NCBI GenBank assembly: GCA_024275635.1
Contig: JAJRYT010000167.1
Span: 1 to 45,273, forward strand
Direction of reading: 5' to 3'
From: Chloroflexota bacterium
GTDB lineage: Bacteria > Chloroflexota > Anaerolineae > Promineifilales > Promineifilaceae
Length of the DNA stretch: 45,273 nt
Shown here in pieces: positions 19,023 through 27,107 of this stretch. The notes beneath the pieces are model-generated. The model did not search any database. It saw only the letters and a program-made list of their open reading frames with translations, and was not told the origin of the DNA. The translations under genes were made by a program, and so were the position numbers. Each line of letters begins with the position of its first letter. Position 1 is the stretch's first letter.

Positions 19023-22000
19023 TCACCGGCTGGTCATGAACTTTGCAGCCAGCGCCGTGTTTATCTGCGCGAATTCTGCTTCCATCTGCGCCAATTTGGC
19101 AGGGGCGTCTTGCCAACTGTTTTGCCGTCCTATAAATTCTATTTCTCGAGAAAGCTCCGACAAGCTGGTTAAGCCCAGGCTGGCGCTGCTGCCTTTTAAG
19201 GTATGGGCGGCGCGTTTAAGCTGTTCGGCGTCGCTTGTCACCACAGCCTTGTGTATTTGGGTCAGTAATAGGGCGGCGTCTTCCAAAAACATGGGGATGA
19301 GTTCGGCCAACATTTCTTCAACGTCTGGCCCTAATATTTTTTTCACGGCGGTCATATCAATGGGCCAGGCGTCGCTGATTTCGGGAGTGAAGACGGTTGG
19401 TCCCGGTTCGGCAAGGGAGGCAATTTCGGGGTCGGGGGGAAGCGTGGGGGGAGTGGGGGAAACGGCCGTATCCGACGTTAATGGCCCTGTAACCCGGCGG
19501 CGAGCCGGCGTTCGTTCCAACACCTCAACCAGTTTCTCAATACGCACTGGTTTACTCACATAATCATCCATACCACTGGACAGGTATTGCTCACGATCCC
19601 CTTTCAACGCATGAGCCGTCATCGCCACAATACGCGGCCTTTTCTCTGGCGGCCAGTCCTCCTGGATAATCATCGCCGCTTCTACCCCATCCATTTCCGG
19701 CATTTGGATATCCATTAAAATCACATCATACGGTTGCCGTTGCAAAGCCTCAAGCGCCTCAATGCCATTACCGGCCACATCAGCCCGATACCCCAATCGT
19801 TCCAAAATACGCAGCGCCACCTTTTGATTAACGGCATTATCCTCCGTTAACAAAATACGCAAGGGGTGGCGTTCTCCCATCTCCCGGTCAAACACCGTCG
19901 GTTTGCGAGGTTCCGACATGCCCGACCGATCTGACAGCGCCTTTACCAGCGCTTTGTTCAAATAGATCGGTTTAACCGGTTTCGTCATAATCGCCGCAAA
20001 CAACCCCGATTGATTCACATCTCCCCGCATGCCCATGGAAGTAATCATCACCAGCGGCAGCCCTTCTGCCTGGCGAACCTTGCGGATTTTCTTCGCCAGC
20101 ATTAGGCCATCCATGTCCGGCATTTGCATATCTAGAATAGCCACATCGAACGCATGATCACGCTGGAGAATAGCCAATGCTTCCTGCCCGGAAGCGGCTG
20201 AAGTAGGCTGCATTAACCATAACCGGGTTTGTTTCATTAAAATCGTTCGGTTTGTTTCATTATCATCAACAATCAACAGTCGCTTCCCTTTTAACAACTG
20301 AACATTAGCGTCAATATCAAGCGGCTTTTCGTCAAATGCTTGCTGCGTCTTAATAGTAAAATGAAACGTAGAGCCTTTCCCTGGTTCACTCTCCACCCAT
20401 ATCTTGCCGCCCATCATTTCAACCAGGTTTTTGCTGATGATCAAGCCCAGACCCGTACCGCCATAATGCCGGGTTGTCGAAGCATCCACCTGGCTAAACG
20501 AGCGGAAAAGACGATCCATCCGTTCGGGGGGAATGCCAATACCGGTATCCTTCACAGCCAGATGAATCTCATGCAAATCATTTTCCGAAGCGCGGTGTTC
20601 GACCCTGACAAAAATTTCTCCGTGATTCGTAAATTTAGCCGCATTACCCAAAAGATTTACCAGAATCTGACGCAGCCGGGTGACATCTCCGATGACAGTA
20701 GCCGGCACACCTTCCTCAATAAAATACGCCAGTTCCAGCCCTTTGGGCACGATTTTGGGTGCTATCAGGTCAAGCGCTTCTTCAATGCAAGAACGCAAAA
20801 CAAACGGATGTTCTTCCAGTTCCAATTTTCCGGCTTCAATTTTAGAAAAATCGAGAATATCATTGATAACCGCCAGGAGGGCGTCGCTGCTGCTGCGCGC
20901 TGTCTCTACAAAATCGCGCTGCTCTGGCGTAAGCGCCGTATCCAGCAGCAGCCCCGTCATGCCAATGACTGCGTTTAGGGGCGTGCGGATCTCATGACTC
21001 ATATTCGCCAAAAAATTAGATTTAGCTTCGTTGGCTGCTTCGGCCGCTTCCTTGGATAAGTGCAGGGCCAACTCGGAACGTTTGCGTTCCGTAATATCGC
21101 GGACGATGATAATTAACTGGTCATCTTGAAACAGCGTGATTCTGGCTTCGAAATGTTTGATGACTCCGCTTACGGGCAAATCATAACTGTAGCTTACTAA
21201 GGAACCTGTTGTTCGCGCTTCTTGAAAAACTTGGATAAACCCTTCACTCACTGGCTGCGGCAAGACATCCTGCATTCGTTTCCCCAGGAATTCGCTGGGG
21301 GGTACATATAAATCTTCATGTTTACTGGTTTTGAAATCTAAGATTGTTCCATCACCGTCCACCCGAAAAAATAGATCGGGCAGCGCTTGAAAAATGGCTT
21401 CCATCTCCGAAGTTTTTTGCCGTAGTTGTTTTTCAATCTGTTGTCGTTCGGCAATACGTTGCTCAAGGGCGGTTGCGTGCTGCAGCGATTCCTCGAATAA
21501 AAGCACATTGTTTAAGGCAAGCGCTGCATGTTCAGCAAAGACTTGAATAATTCGCCGAGACCGGGCATCAAAACCATCCTTTTGGGGACTTTGTAGGTCC
21601 AAAGCCCCGATGATCTGATTGCCGGCTTGCAGAGGAGCAACCAATTCAGAGCGGGTTTTGTCGTCTCCCTCCAAATAGCGTGGATCCTCCCCCACGTCGG
21701 GAACATAAACCATCTTTCTGTCGCGGATGGCAGATGCGATTAAGCCTGGACCATTAAGATACAATGTAGAAGCGACGCCATGACTATAGGATCCTACACG
21801 AGCGATCTCTTTCGGTTGAATGGGGATGCTTAATTCTTGAAAGTCTATTTCATCAGTCGTAGAGATTGGCTTGTTGAGTACAATGACGCCGCAGTCGGCA
21901 AAGTTAAATTCCTGGGTAATGATCTTGGCAGTTTGCTCGGCCATGCTGTGCAAATCGGTGAGATTGAATAATTGTTTGGATGCCCGGTATAAAATGGCCA

Positions 22001-23717
22001 ACTCGTTGGCATTTTGGGCTAATTCTTCCTCCGTGCGCTTGCTGGTTAAAGCATTGACAATGATTTCACCCACGATTTTTAGCAGGGCCATGCTTTTTTC
22101 TGACCAGGTTTTTTCACGTTGAATGGACTCTAACCTGAAAAAACCTATCAATTCATGGTGATAAACCAGGGGAATGACGACTAAGGACTGTATATTCTGG
22201 GAAAGGAGGTATTTTTTTTCTGCCTCGGCGGCGACAGGCAGCGCTTCCACGCGAGGGATATATAAATTTTCAAAATTGCTCAGTTTTTTTATTCCCCAGG
22301 CCATCGCGTGTAGAGGAACATTTTGCATCTCTCCCATTTGTGGTTGTATGCCGGTTGCGCACCATTCATGGGTGCTGTTCAATGTACGGCCGTCATCCGA
22401 CAACGTAAAAACATAACCCCGATCAACTTTAGTAAATTCACCTATTTGTTGCAGGGCGCGATTAATGCCAGCATCGACCTCTGAAGAAGATAAGTTAATA
22501 AATTGAGTGGAAATTATTGTAATAAGTTGTTCGAATTCAATATGAGATTGCAGCGCTTTTTCCGCCCGTTTCCGGGCTACCAGGCCTTGTTGGGCCACTG
22601 AGTATAGTCGAGCATTGGCCAAGGCTTGGCCGGCGGCAGCGGCGGCATTTTGGGCCAAAACGATTTCGCTTTTCGTAAACTTATACTCTTTTTCCGTATT
22701 GAGTCCTAGCGTGCCAATTACCTTGTTTTGTACAATGAGCGGGACAATCAGCAGCGAGGCTGTCTGATTTTTTCGGGCGACAGTTTGTAAATGTTCGCTC
22801 TGGCGAGGGTCTGTTTGTGCTTTGGGGACGACAATTGGCCGGCGATGTTTTAATACATATTGGGTAATTGGATTGTTGGACAAGGGGATAATCGTGCCAA
22901 TTGTGGATTTGCGTTTCGCATCGGCATGTATATATTCAGCGGTGACAGTCAGGTGCGATTCAGGCTGATGTAAAAGAGCGATGGCTGCTTGTGGCAGGTC
23001 GAGCGCCTGTACTAATTCTTTGCAGATGGTTTGTAATACGGTATCTGGTTCCAGAGAGGATGTAATCGTTGCGATTATCCGATTGAGTAGTAAAGTTTCA
23101 CGCAGCTTTTTTTGGTGGGCCGCCTGGGTCTGTCGTCTTTCGGTGATGTCTCGAACAAGGGCAATATGAAAGCGACGCTGCCCACGATGCATTTCGCTGA
23201 TGGACAGTTCCATTGGAAAAACCGCGCCATCCTGGCGAAGCGCGTTGGTTTCTTTATGAATGTTGGTAACTCCAGACGAATTAGCGGGATATTGCAACCA
23301 GGGGAGGCGTTTGTTTGAAGGTTCGCCTTTTTCAGCGAGTAATATTTTGAAATTCCGGCCAATCACCTCATTGGCGGCGTAGCTAAAGATATGTTCGGCG
23401 GCCGGGTTAAAGGCTTGTATGGCGTCATTTTCATCAAATACAACAACCCCGTTTGGCATGTGTTCAAACAGTGATTTGAAATCGTTCCGTTCCGCTTCCA
23501 GTTGTAATTGGGTTGTGTGTTGCAGATTTTCATACAGTTCTTGCATTTCCCTGGATGAGACGTCAATGGACTGCTGTAGAAGCGAGTGGGTTTTGTCAGA
23601 CCGGGTATAGGCTTGACCAATCACCTGCAAGAACTGCGACCATCCCTCTGGACTGGGAGGTGCCTTTTCGTCCAGCCCTAAATTTTCGAGTTGACTCTTG
23701 AGTATCTGATGGAGCAT
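19023..23717 (-). CDS. Large cytosolic hybrid histidine kinase: PAS-GAF-GAF-GAF-PAS-HisKA-HATPase-REC-REC-Hpt
   Basis: The largest protein in the window (1564 residues), with no membrane helix. After a coiled N-terminus come PAS (about 78-195), three GAF domains (205-370, 390-560, 570-740) and a second PAS (about 770-880). HisKA carries His908 ([11 protein letters not shown]). ATPase motifs are LLGNAAKF, DTGIGIP and GGTGLGL. Two receivers hold Asp1196 (ILDMQMPDMDG) and Asp1336 ([11 protein letters not shown]). A Pro/Thr-rich linker leads to an Hpt domain with His1505 (AAHTLKGSSAS). It follows the free Hpt gene after 159 bp. Five input modules suggest integration of several cytosolic small-molecule or redox signals; the ligands cannot be read from sequence. 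Confidence 0.93.
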   Translation of the reverse strand: MLHQILKSQLENLGLDEKAPPSPEGWSQFLQVIGQAYTRSDKTHSLLQQSIDVSSREMQELYENLQHTTQLQLEAERNDFKSLFEHMPNGVVVFDENDAIQAFNPAAEHIFSYAANEVIGRNFKILLAEKGEPSNKRLPWLQYPANSSGVTNIHKETNALRQDGAVFPMELSISEMHRGQRRFHIALVRDITERRQTQAAHQKKLRETLLLNRIIATITSSLEPDTVLQTICKELVQALDLPQAAIALLHQPESHLTVTAEYIHADAKRKSTIGTIIPLSNNPITQYVLKHRRPIVVPKAQTDPRQSEHLQTVARKNQTASLLIVPLIVQNKVIGTLGLNTEKEYKFTKSEIVLAQNAAAAAGQALANARLYSVAQQGLVARKRAEKALQSHIEFEQLITIISTQFINLSSSEVDAGINRALQQIGEFTKVDRGYVFTLSDDGRTLNSTHEWCATGIQPQMGEMQNVPLHAMAWGIKKLSNFENLYIPRVEALPVAAEAEKKYLLSQNIQSLVVIPLVYHHELIGFFRLESIQREKTWSEKSMALLKIVGEIIVNALTSKRTEEELAQNANELAILYRASKQLFNLTDLHSMAEQTAKIITQEFNFADCGVIVLNKPISTTDEIDFQELSIPIQPKEIARVGSYSHGVASTLYLNGPGLIASAIRDRKMVYVPDVGEDPRYLEGDDKTRSELVAPLQAGNQIIGALDLQSPQKDGFDARSRRIIQVFAEHAALALNNVLLFEESLQHATALEQRIAERQQIEKQLRQKTSEMEAIFQALPDLFFRVDGDGTILDFKTSKHEDLYVPPSEFLGKRMQDVLPQPVSEGFIQVFQEARTTGSLVSYSYDLPVSGVIKHFEARITLFQDDQLIIIVRDITERKRSELALHLSKEAAEAANEAKSNFLANMSHEIRTPLNAVIGMTGLLLDTALTPEQRDFVETARSSSDALLAVINDILDFSKIEAGKLELEEHPFVLRSCIEEALDLIAPKIVPKGLELAYFIEEGVPATVIGDVTRLRQILVNLLGNAAKFTNHGEIFVRVEHRASENDLHEIHLAVKDTGIGIPPERMDRLFRSFSQVDASTTRHYGGTGLGLIISKNLVEMMGGKIWVESEPGKGSTFHFTIKTQQAFDEKPLDIDANVQLLKGKRLLIVDDNETNRTILMKQTRLWLMQPTSAASGQEALAILQRDHAFDVAILDMQMPDMDGLMLAKKIRKVRQAEGLPLVMITSMGMRGDVNQSGLFAAIMTKPVKPIYLNKALVKALSDRSGMSEPRKPTVFDREMGERHPLRILLTEDNAVNQKVALRILERLGYRADVAGNGIEALEALQRQPYDVILMDIQMPEMDGVEAAMIIQEDWPPEKRPRIVAMTAHALKGDREQYLSSGMDDYVSKPVRIEKLVEVLERTPARRRVTGPLTSDTAVSPTPPTLPPDPEIASLAEPGPTVFTPEISDAWPIDMTAVKKILGPDVEEMLAELIPMFLEDAALLLTQIHKAVVTSDAEQLKRAAHTLKGSSASLGLTSLSELSREIEFIGRQNSWQDAPAKLAQMEAEFAQINTALAAKFMTSR

Positions 23718-23767
23718 AACGACGACCTTTTAATGACTCTGCTGAAAAAAGGTTACTTGGCATCAAA

Positions 23768-23821
23768 AACCCGGTTTCTGTAGGCGCGTAGCTTGTGGCA
23801 AGTTAGATGAGAAACCGAGTT
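23768..23821. repeat. Intercistronic inverted repeat between Hpt gene and kinase
   Basis: AACCCGGTTTCT (23768-23779) pairs with AGAAACCGAGTT (23810-23821) with one mismatch across about 30 nt. Each arm is itself nearly palindromic. Related AGAAACCGGGTTTCT-type palindromes are known as dispersed repeats in other bacteria with large repeat content. The role here is unknown. Confidence 0.4.
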
Positions 23822-23876
23822 TCTTTCAGTGTGCTTGTGATTGGTAGCGTTTCTCTAAAGTAGTAGTCAGTCATTG

Positions 23877-24263
23877 TTAAACATATTGGCCAAGGACATG
23901 TTTTACCTGTTCATACTCTGCTTCGGCGTGCGCCAGCTTGGCGGCGGCCATTGCCAACTGGTTGTCGCGCCCCATAGTTTCGATTTCCTGGCAGTGAGCG
24001 GCCAAGGCCATAATGCCCATACTAGCACAACTGCCTTTGAGTGTATGGGCTAATTTTTTAACTGCTGGGGCATCGCTGGCAGCAATTGCCTGCCGGAGTC
24101 TTGATAACATTTGTGGCGCATCCTCCAAGAGCATTGGCGCTAATTCAGGCAGCAACTCTTCAGCTATGTCGCCCATTGACTCTTGAAGTTCGGCCAACAT
24201 CCTGGTTTTGATTTCATTGAGGGTCGATACGGCAAAAGTTGAACGGTGCAAATCATCCATCAT
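23877..24263 (-). CDS. Stand-alone histidine phosphotransfer (Hpt) protein
   Basis: A protein of 128 residues made of a single four-helix Hpt domain. His73 in KLAHTLKGSCASMG is the phosphoacceptor. Such proteins shuttle phosphate between receivers of hybrid kinases and downstream response regulators. It lies 15 bp after the receiver-ATPase gene and directly before the four hybrid kinases. One of those (15674-18673) lacks its own Hpt domain, which makes this protein a natural partner. The alternative start MDDLHRS is one codon later. Confidence 0.9.
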   Translation of the reverse strand: MMDDLHRSTFAVSTLNEIKTRMLAELQESMGDIAEELLPELAPMLLEDAPQMLSRLRQAIAASDAPAVKKLAHTLKGSCASMGIMALAAHCQEIETMGRDNQLAMAAAKLAHAEAEYEQVKHVLGQYV

Positions 24264-24278
24264 GTAAATCCTTTTTGA

Positions 24279-25538
24279 TTAGTTAAATGACAAAAATGAA
24301 GTTTTCTTGCGCTGCTTGCTGCTAAAAAGCTGTAACCGGTCATTGACACGATGCCAGGCTGCTCCTGGGGCAGCCGGCGGGATGCCCTGATGGGCTTCTT
24401 TGCTTAAACGGAAGGAAAAATCTTCGATCAATGAAGATACCGGGTCTTCGGGATAACCATAAACGAGTGGGATACCACGATTAATGGCGCTGACGAAGCG
24501 GGTGGGGGCGAAGGGTAATACCAGGGATATAGGGTGGTTAAGAGCTGATTCGATTTTCTTGCTGGCCAATCCACCATGTTCGAATGTCCAATTCAAAACA
24601 AGTTTGATTTTATCGGGCGCGTACCCCAGTTTCCTATAGGTGCCGAGGGCAATGGCAGCGGTTCGAACCGAGGCCATTTCAGGCGCTAAAACGAGTAAAA
24701 TAGTATCTGCTTTGTCGAGGATGTCTAAGGCCACATCACTGAAATCATGAGGTAAGTCGGCGATCATGTATTCATAGCGAGGGCGTAACACGGAAACGGC
24801 CGTGTTTAAAAGCTTACCCCCTAAATTTTCCGCGCTTTCCGGATTCGCTGGCGCAGCAATAAACTGTAGCCGACTTTCATGGAGTCCCATGATATTTTTA
24901 AGCACGTCAATATCTAATTCATTTTCATCAACATGAGCTAAATCCGCCCAAGTGCGTTTGAGCGGAGCGTTAAGCATCAGAGCTACCTGACCGGCTAGAA
25001 GCGCCATATCCATGAGCAAAGTTGGCCTTTGCCATAACGCTGCCAGACTAACGGCCAGGTTCACCGCCAAACTAGAACAGCCGATGCCCCCGCGCAAACT
25101 ATGTAGGGCAATCAGATGGGCATTCTCACTGGACTCAACCGCGCCCGTATTTTCGGCAGCTTTAATCGCTTCGACCCGCCGTAAAAGAGACGTGAGGCGT
25201 GCCGCCAGTTCAGCGGCCTCAAATGGCTTGCTTAAATAATCGTCCGCACCAGCTTCAAACGCACCTACCCTGTCTTCAAGGTCAGATTCACTGGTGAGAA
25301 CCAAAATAGGCAGGTGCGCGAACCCAGGCTCGCGCCGTAAACGTCTGGTTACTTCAAAGCCATCAATACCGGGCATAACTTTATCGGTAACAACCACATC
25401 AGGGCGATGGGCCTTAACAAGCTGCAACCCGGCCAGACCATCATTGGCGGTGATGACTTCATATCCTAACGACGTTAAACTTTTCTCGACAATTGTGCGG
25501 ACAATCCGATCATCATCTATTACTAAGATACGAGGCAT
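24279..25538 (-). CDS. Receiver domain fused to MinD/CpaE-like P-loop protein
   Basis: Residues 1-120 are a receiver: LVIDDD, Asp52 in VVTDKVMPGIDG, and Lys104 in YLSKPF. Residues 140-400 form a ParA/MinD-type domain with TadZ/CpaE character (LLMDMALLAGQVALML, the Walker B-like YMIADLP, LVLNWTFEHGG). The Walker A region reads LHSLRGGIGCSSLAVN. Both lysines of the deviant Walker A motif (KGGxGKT) are missing, as in atypical TadZ proteins, so ATP hydrolysis is doubtful. Family members position pilus or secretion machinery at particular cell sites. As first gene of the island and the only one with a non-kinase output domain, it may be the effector of the phosphorelay. That role is inferred. Confidence 0.85.
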   Translation of the reverse strand: MPRILVIDDDRIVRTIVEKSLTSLGYEVITANDGLAGLQLVKAHRPDVVVTDKVMPGIDGFEVTRRLRREPGFAHLPILVLTSESDLEDRVGAFEAGADDYLSKPFEAAELAARLTSLLRRVEAIKAAENTGAVESSENAHLIALHSLRGGIGCSSLAVNLAVSLAALWQRPTLLMDMALLAGQVALMLNAPLKRTWADLAHVDENELDIDVLKNIMGLHESRLQFIAAPANPESAENLGGKLLNTAVSVLRPRYEYMIADLPHDFSDVALDILDKADTILLVLAPEMASVRTAAIALGTYRKLGYAPDKIKLVLNWTFEHGGLASKKIESALNHPISLVLPFAPTRFVSAINRGIPLVYGYPEDPVSSLIEDFSFRLSKEAHQGIPPAAPGAAWHRVNDRLQLFSSKQRKKTSFLSFN

Positions 25539-25606
25539 GTCCCTTCTCCTAGGAAGTAATAATTCGGAATCTATCTGAGAAATAGGTCGCCATAAGATTC
25601 AAGAAC

Positions 25607-25876
25607 TTATTCCTCACATGATTTCGGACTCACATGAACCCAATTAGCTACGCTTTGGGTACCAACATTTAGCTTTTTACTGATTGCGCGATAACTTAGT
25701 CCTGATTGGTGCATTTCTACAGCCAATTGGCGTATTTCGGTTGAGTAGCCATTAGGATTCGGCTGGGGGGTGTAAATGCGTTGACAGCATTTACAAAGAT
25801 AACGTTGGCTACCAGAGGGATTGAAGCCTGACTTGACTTGCTTTTGTGAAGATTTGCAATAGGGGCATGTATTCAT
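25607..25876 (-). CDS. insA: Orphan IS1-type InsA-like protein (zinc ribbon plus HTH)
   Basis: A short protein of 89 residues resembling InsA of IS1-family elements. It has an N-terminal zinc ribbon with CPYC and CKCC pairs (MNTCPYCKSSQ ... YLCKCCQRIYTP), then a helix-turn-helix (YRAISKKLNVGTQSVANWVHV) that would bind inverted repeats. No InsB-type catalytic frame follows on either strand: the stop is at 25607 and the receiver-ATPase begins 68 bp later. I found no terminal repeats. It is probably a remnant of an insertion sequence, though a domesticated DNA-binding protein cannot be excluded. About 190 bp upstream (25877-26069) hold no gene. Confidence 0.7.
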   Translation of the reverse strand: MNTCPYCKSSQKQVKSGFNPSGSQRYLCKCCQRIYTPQPNPNGYSTEIRQLAVEMHQSGLSYRAISKKLNVGTQSVANWVHVSPKSCEE

Positions 25877-26069
25877 ACCGTTATTGTAGTTGTCATTTTG
25901 GGTCTGGACACTCCCGCAAAAGTACCACTGCGTGCTTATAACCAGCTATTTTGCTCTGACATTAGTACTATACTGGCGTCTGGCGAATTTCAGATTTCTC
26001 TTTGGTGCGTAAGGCGATTTTCGAAATCACCCTATACTTCGTGAACCTTCGGGAGGATGAAAAAATCTA

Positions 26070-26783
26070 TCAAGCAGGTGTAACGAGGACAGCTTTGGCT
26101 ACTGCATAGCCCACTATTTTTTCTTGACCCTCAATGTTTATGGTTAATGGCCCTTCAAATGGAGCTACAGTCAAAATTGTTACTGTGCTGCCTGGTATTA
26201 ATCCTAGCGAACCCAGGTAACGCAGCATTTCACTGTTCGCGTCATCGGTAATGCGTGCTACCTGGGCTGTTTCACCCACTGCCAAAGCAGTCAGTGACTG
26301 TGACGGGATGGTAAGCATAGCGCCATCTTTGTCGGGGATAGGATCACCATGTGGATCAAACGCGGGATGGCCCAGCACATCGGCTATGCGTTCTTCTAAT
26401 TTCTCGCTGATCACATGCTCCAGTACATCAGCCTGTTCATGTACTTCATCCCAGCTAAAGCCGAGCGCTTCTATAAGAAATAACTCCAGCAGCCGATGAC
26501 GGCGAATAACTTCCAGGGCAATTTTCTCGCCTGCATCAGTGAGGGTGACTCCATAATGCTTTTCATAATGAACCAAGTTGAGTTTAGCTAACCGCTGTAA
26601 CATGCTGGTTACGGACCCCGGTTTGACCTGGCGCGCTTCAGCAATTCGTGATGTATTGACGGGGGTTTCTGTCTCCGCTAATGAATAAATTGTTTTGAGG
26701 TAATCCTCGATAGCCTGATGATTTAATCCATTACGTTGGGTTGATGATCCGGTTTCGAGGGCGTCAATACGAGGCATTGGCAT
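26070..26783 (-). CDS. DtxR/MntR-family metal-dependent transcriptional regulator with FeoA-like domain
   Basis: A protein of 237 residues with a winged helix (residues 20-85: AIEDYLKTIYSLAE, then VKPGSVTSMLQRLAKLNLV). The metal-binding dimerisation domain has ligands in HRLLELFL, EVHEQADVLEHVIS and the following helix. A C-terminal SH3/FeoA-like domain (about 160-235) follows: LGLIPGSTVTILTVAPFEGP. Such proteins repress metal uptake when Fe2+ or Mn2+ is bound. The start ATG at 26783 has AGGG 4 nt upstream; a second in-frame ATG lies two codons later. No metal transporter gene is adjacent, so the targets are elsewhere. Whether it senses iron or manganese cannot be decided by eye. Confidence 0.92.
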   Translation of the reverse strand: MPMPRIDALETGSSTQRNGLNHQAIEDYLKTIYSLAETETPVNTSRIAEARQVKPGSVTSMLQRLAKLNLVHYEKHYGVTLTDAGEKIALEVIRRHRLLELFLIEALGFSWDEVHEQADVLEHVISEKLEERIADVLGHPAFDPHGDPIPDKDGAMLTIPSQSLTALAVGETAQVARITDDANSEMLRYLGSLGLIPGSTVTILTVAPFEGPLTINIEGQEKIVGYAVAKAVLVTPA

Positions 26784-26918
26784 TGTCCCTTTTCAGTCTA
26801 AAAGAACTGTTTGCTTATGGCAACGCTAACATAACCGTTTAGGGCTGTCAATGAGACTGATTTTATGGGGTTTACGAATAATTTATCAGTCGTAGAAGTA
26901 AGCTGCTCGCTTGCCCGC

Positions 26919-27053
26919 GCAAACTAGTACACATTGGCCTAAGTTCGTGTGTATTATTGTAGGGCGATTTGACAAATCGTCCTGTGCGATTTAACAAATC
27001 GCGCTACAAATTTAATGTATAAGTATTTCCGCCGACATGTACTAGCAGTTTGC
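26919..27053. repeat. 135-bp palindromic intergenic element
   Basis: Imperfect inverted ends GCAAACTAGTAC (26919-26930) and GTACTAGCAGTTTGC (27039-27053) enclose a smaller palindromic repeat at 26957-27009. It fills most of the 324-bp gap between the metal regulator and the M23 lipoprotein; nothing else was seen there. It may be a small non-autonomous element. Confidence 0.45.
26957..27009. repeat. Dispersed palindromic repeat (TTGTAG family), copy A
   Basis: The ends TTGTAGGGCGATTT and AAATCGCGCTACAA are inverted repeats. The interior holds two smaller palindromes around CAAATCG. A second copy with the same plan lies at 40371-40425, and a shorter related palindrome is near 26008. Confidence 0.6.
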
Positions 27054-27107
27054 ACCTATGATTCCTGACAATGCTTTCGTGATCCCGATTTTATGATTTT
27101 GTAACGC

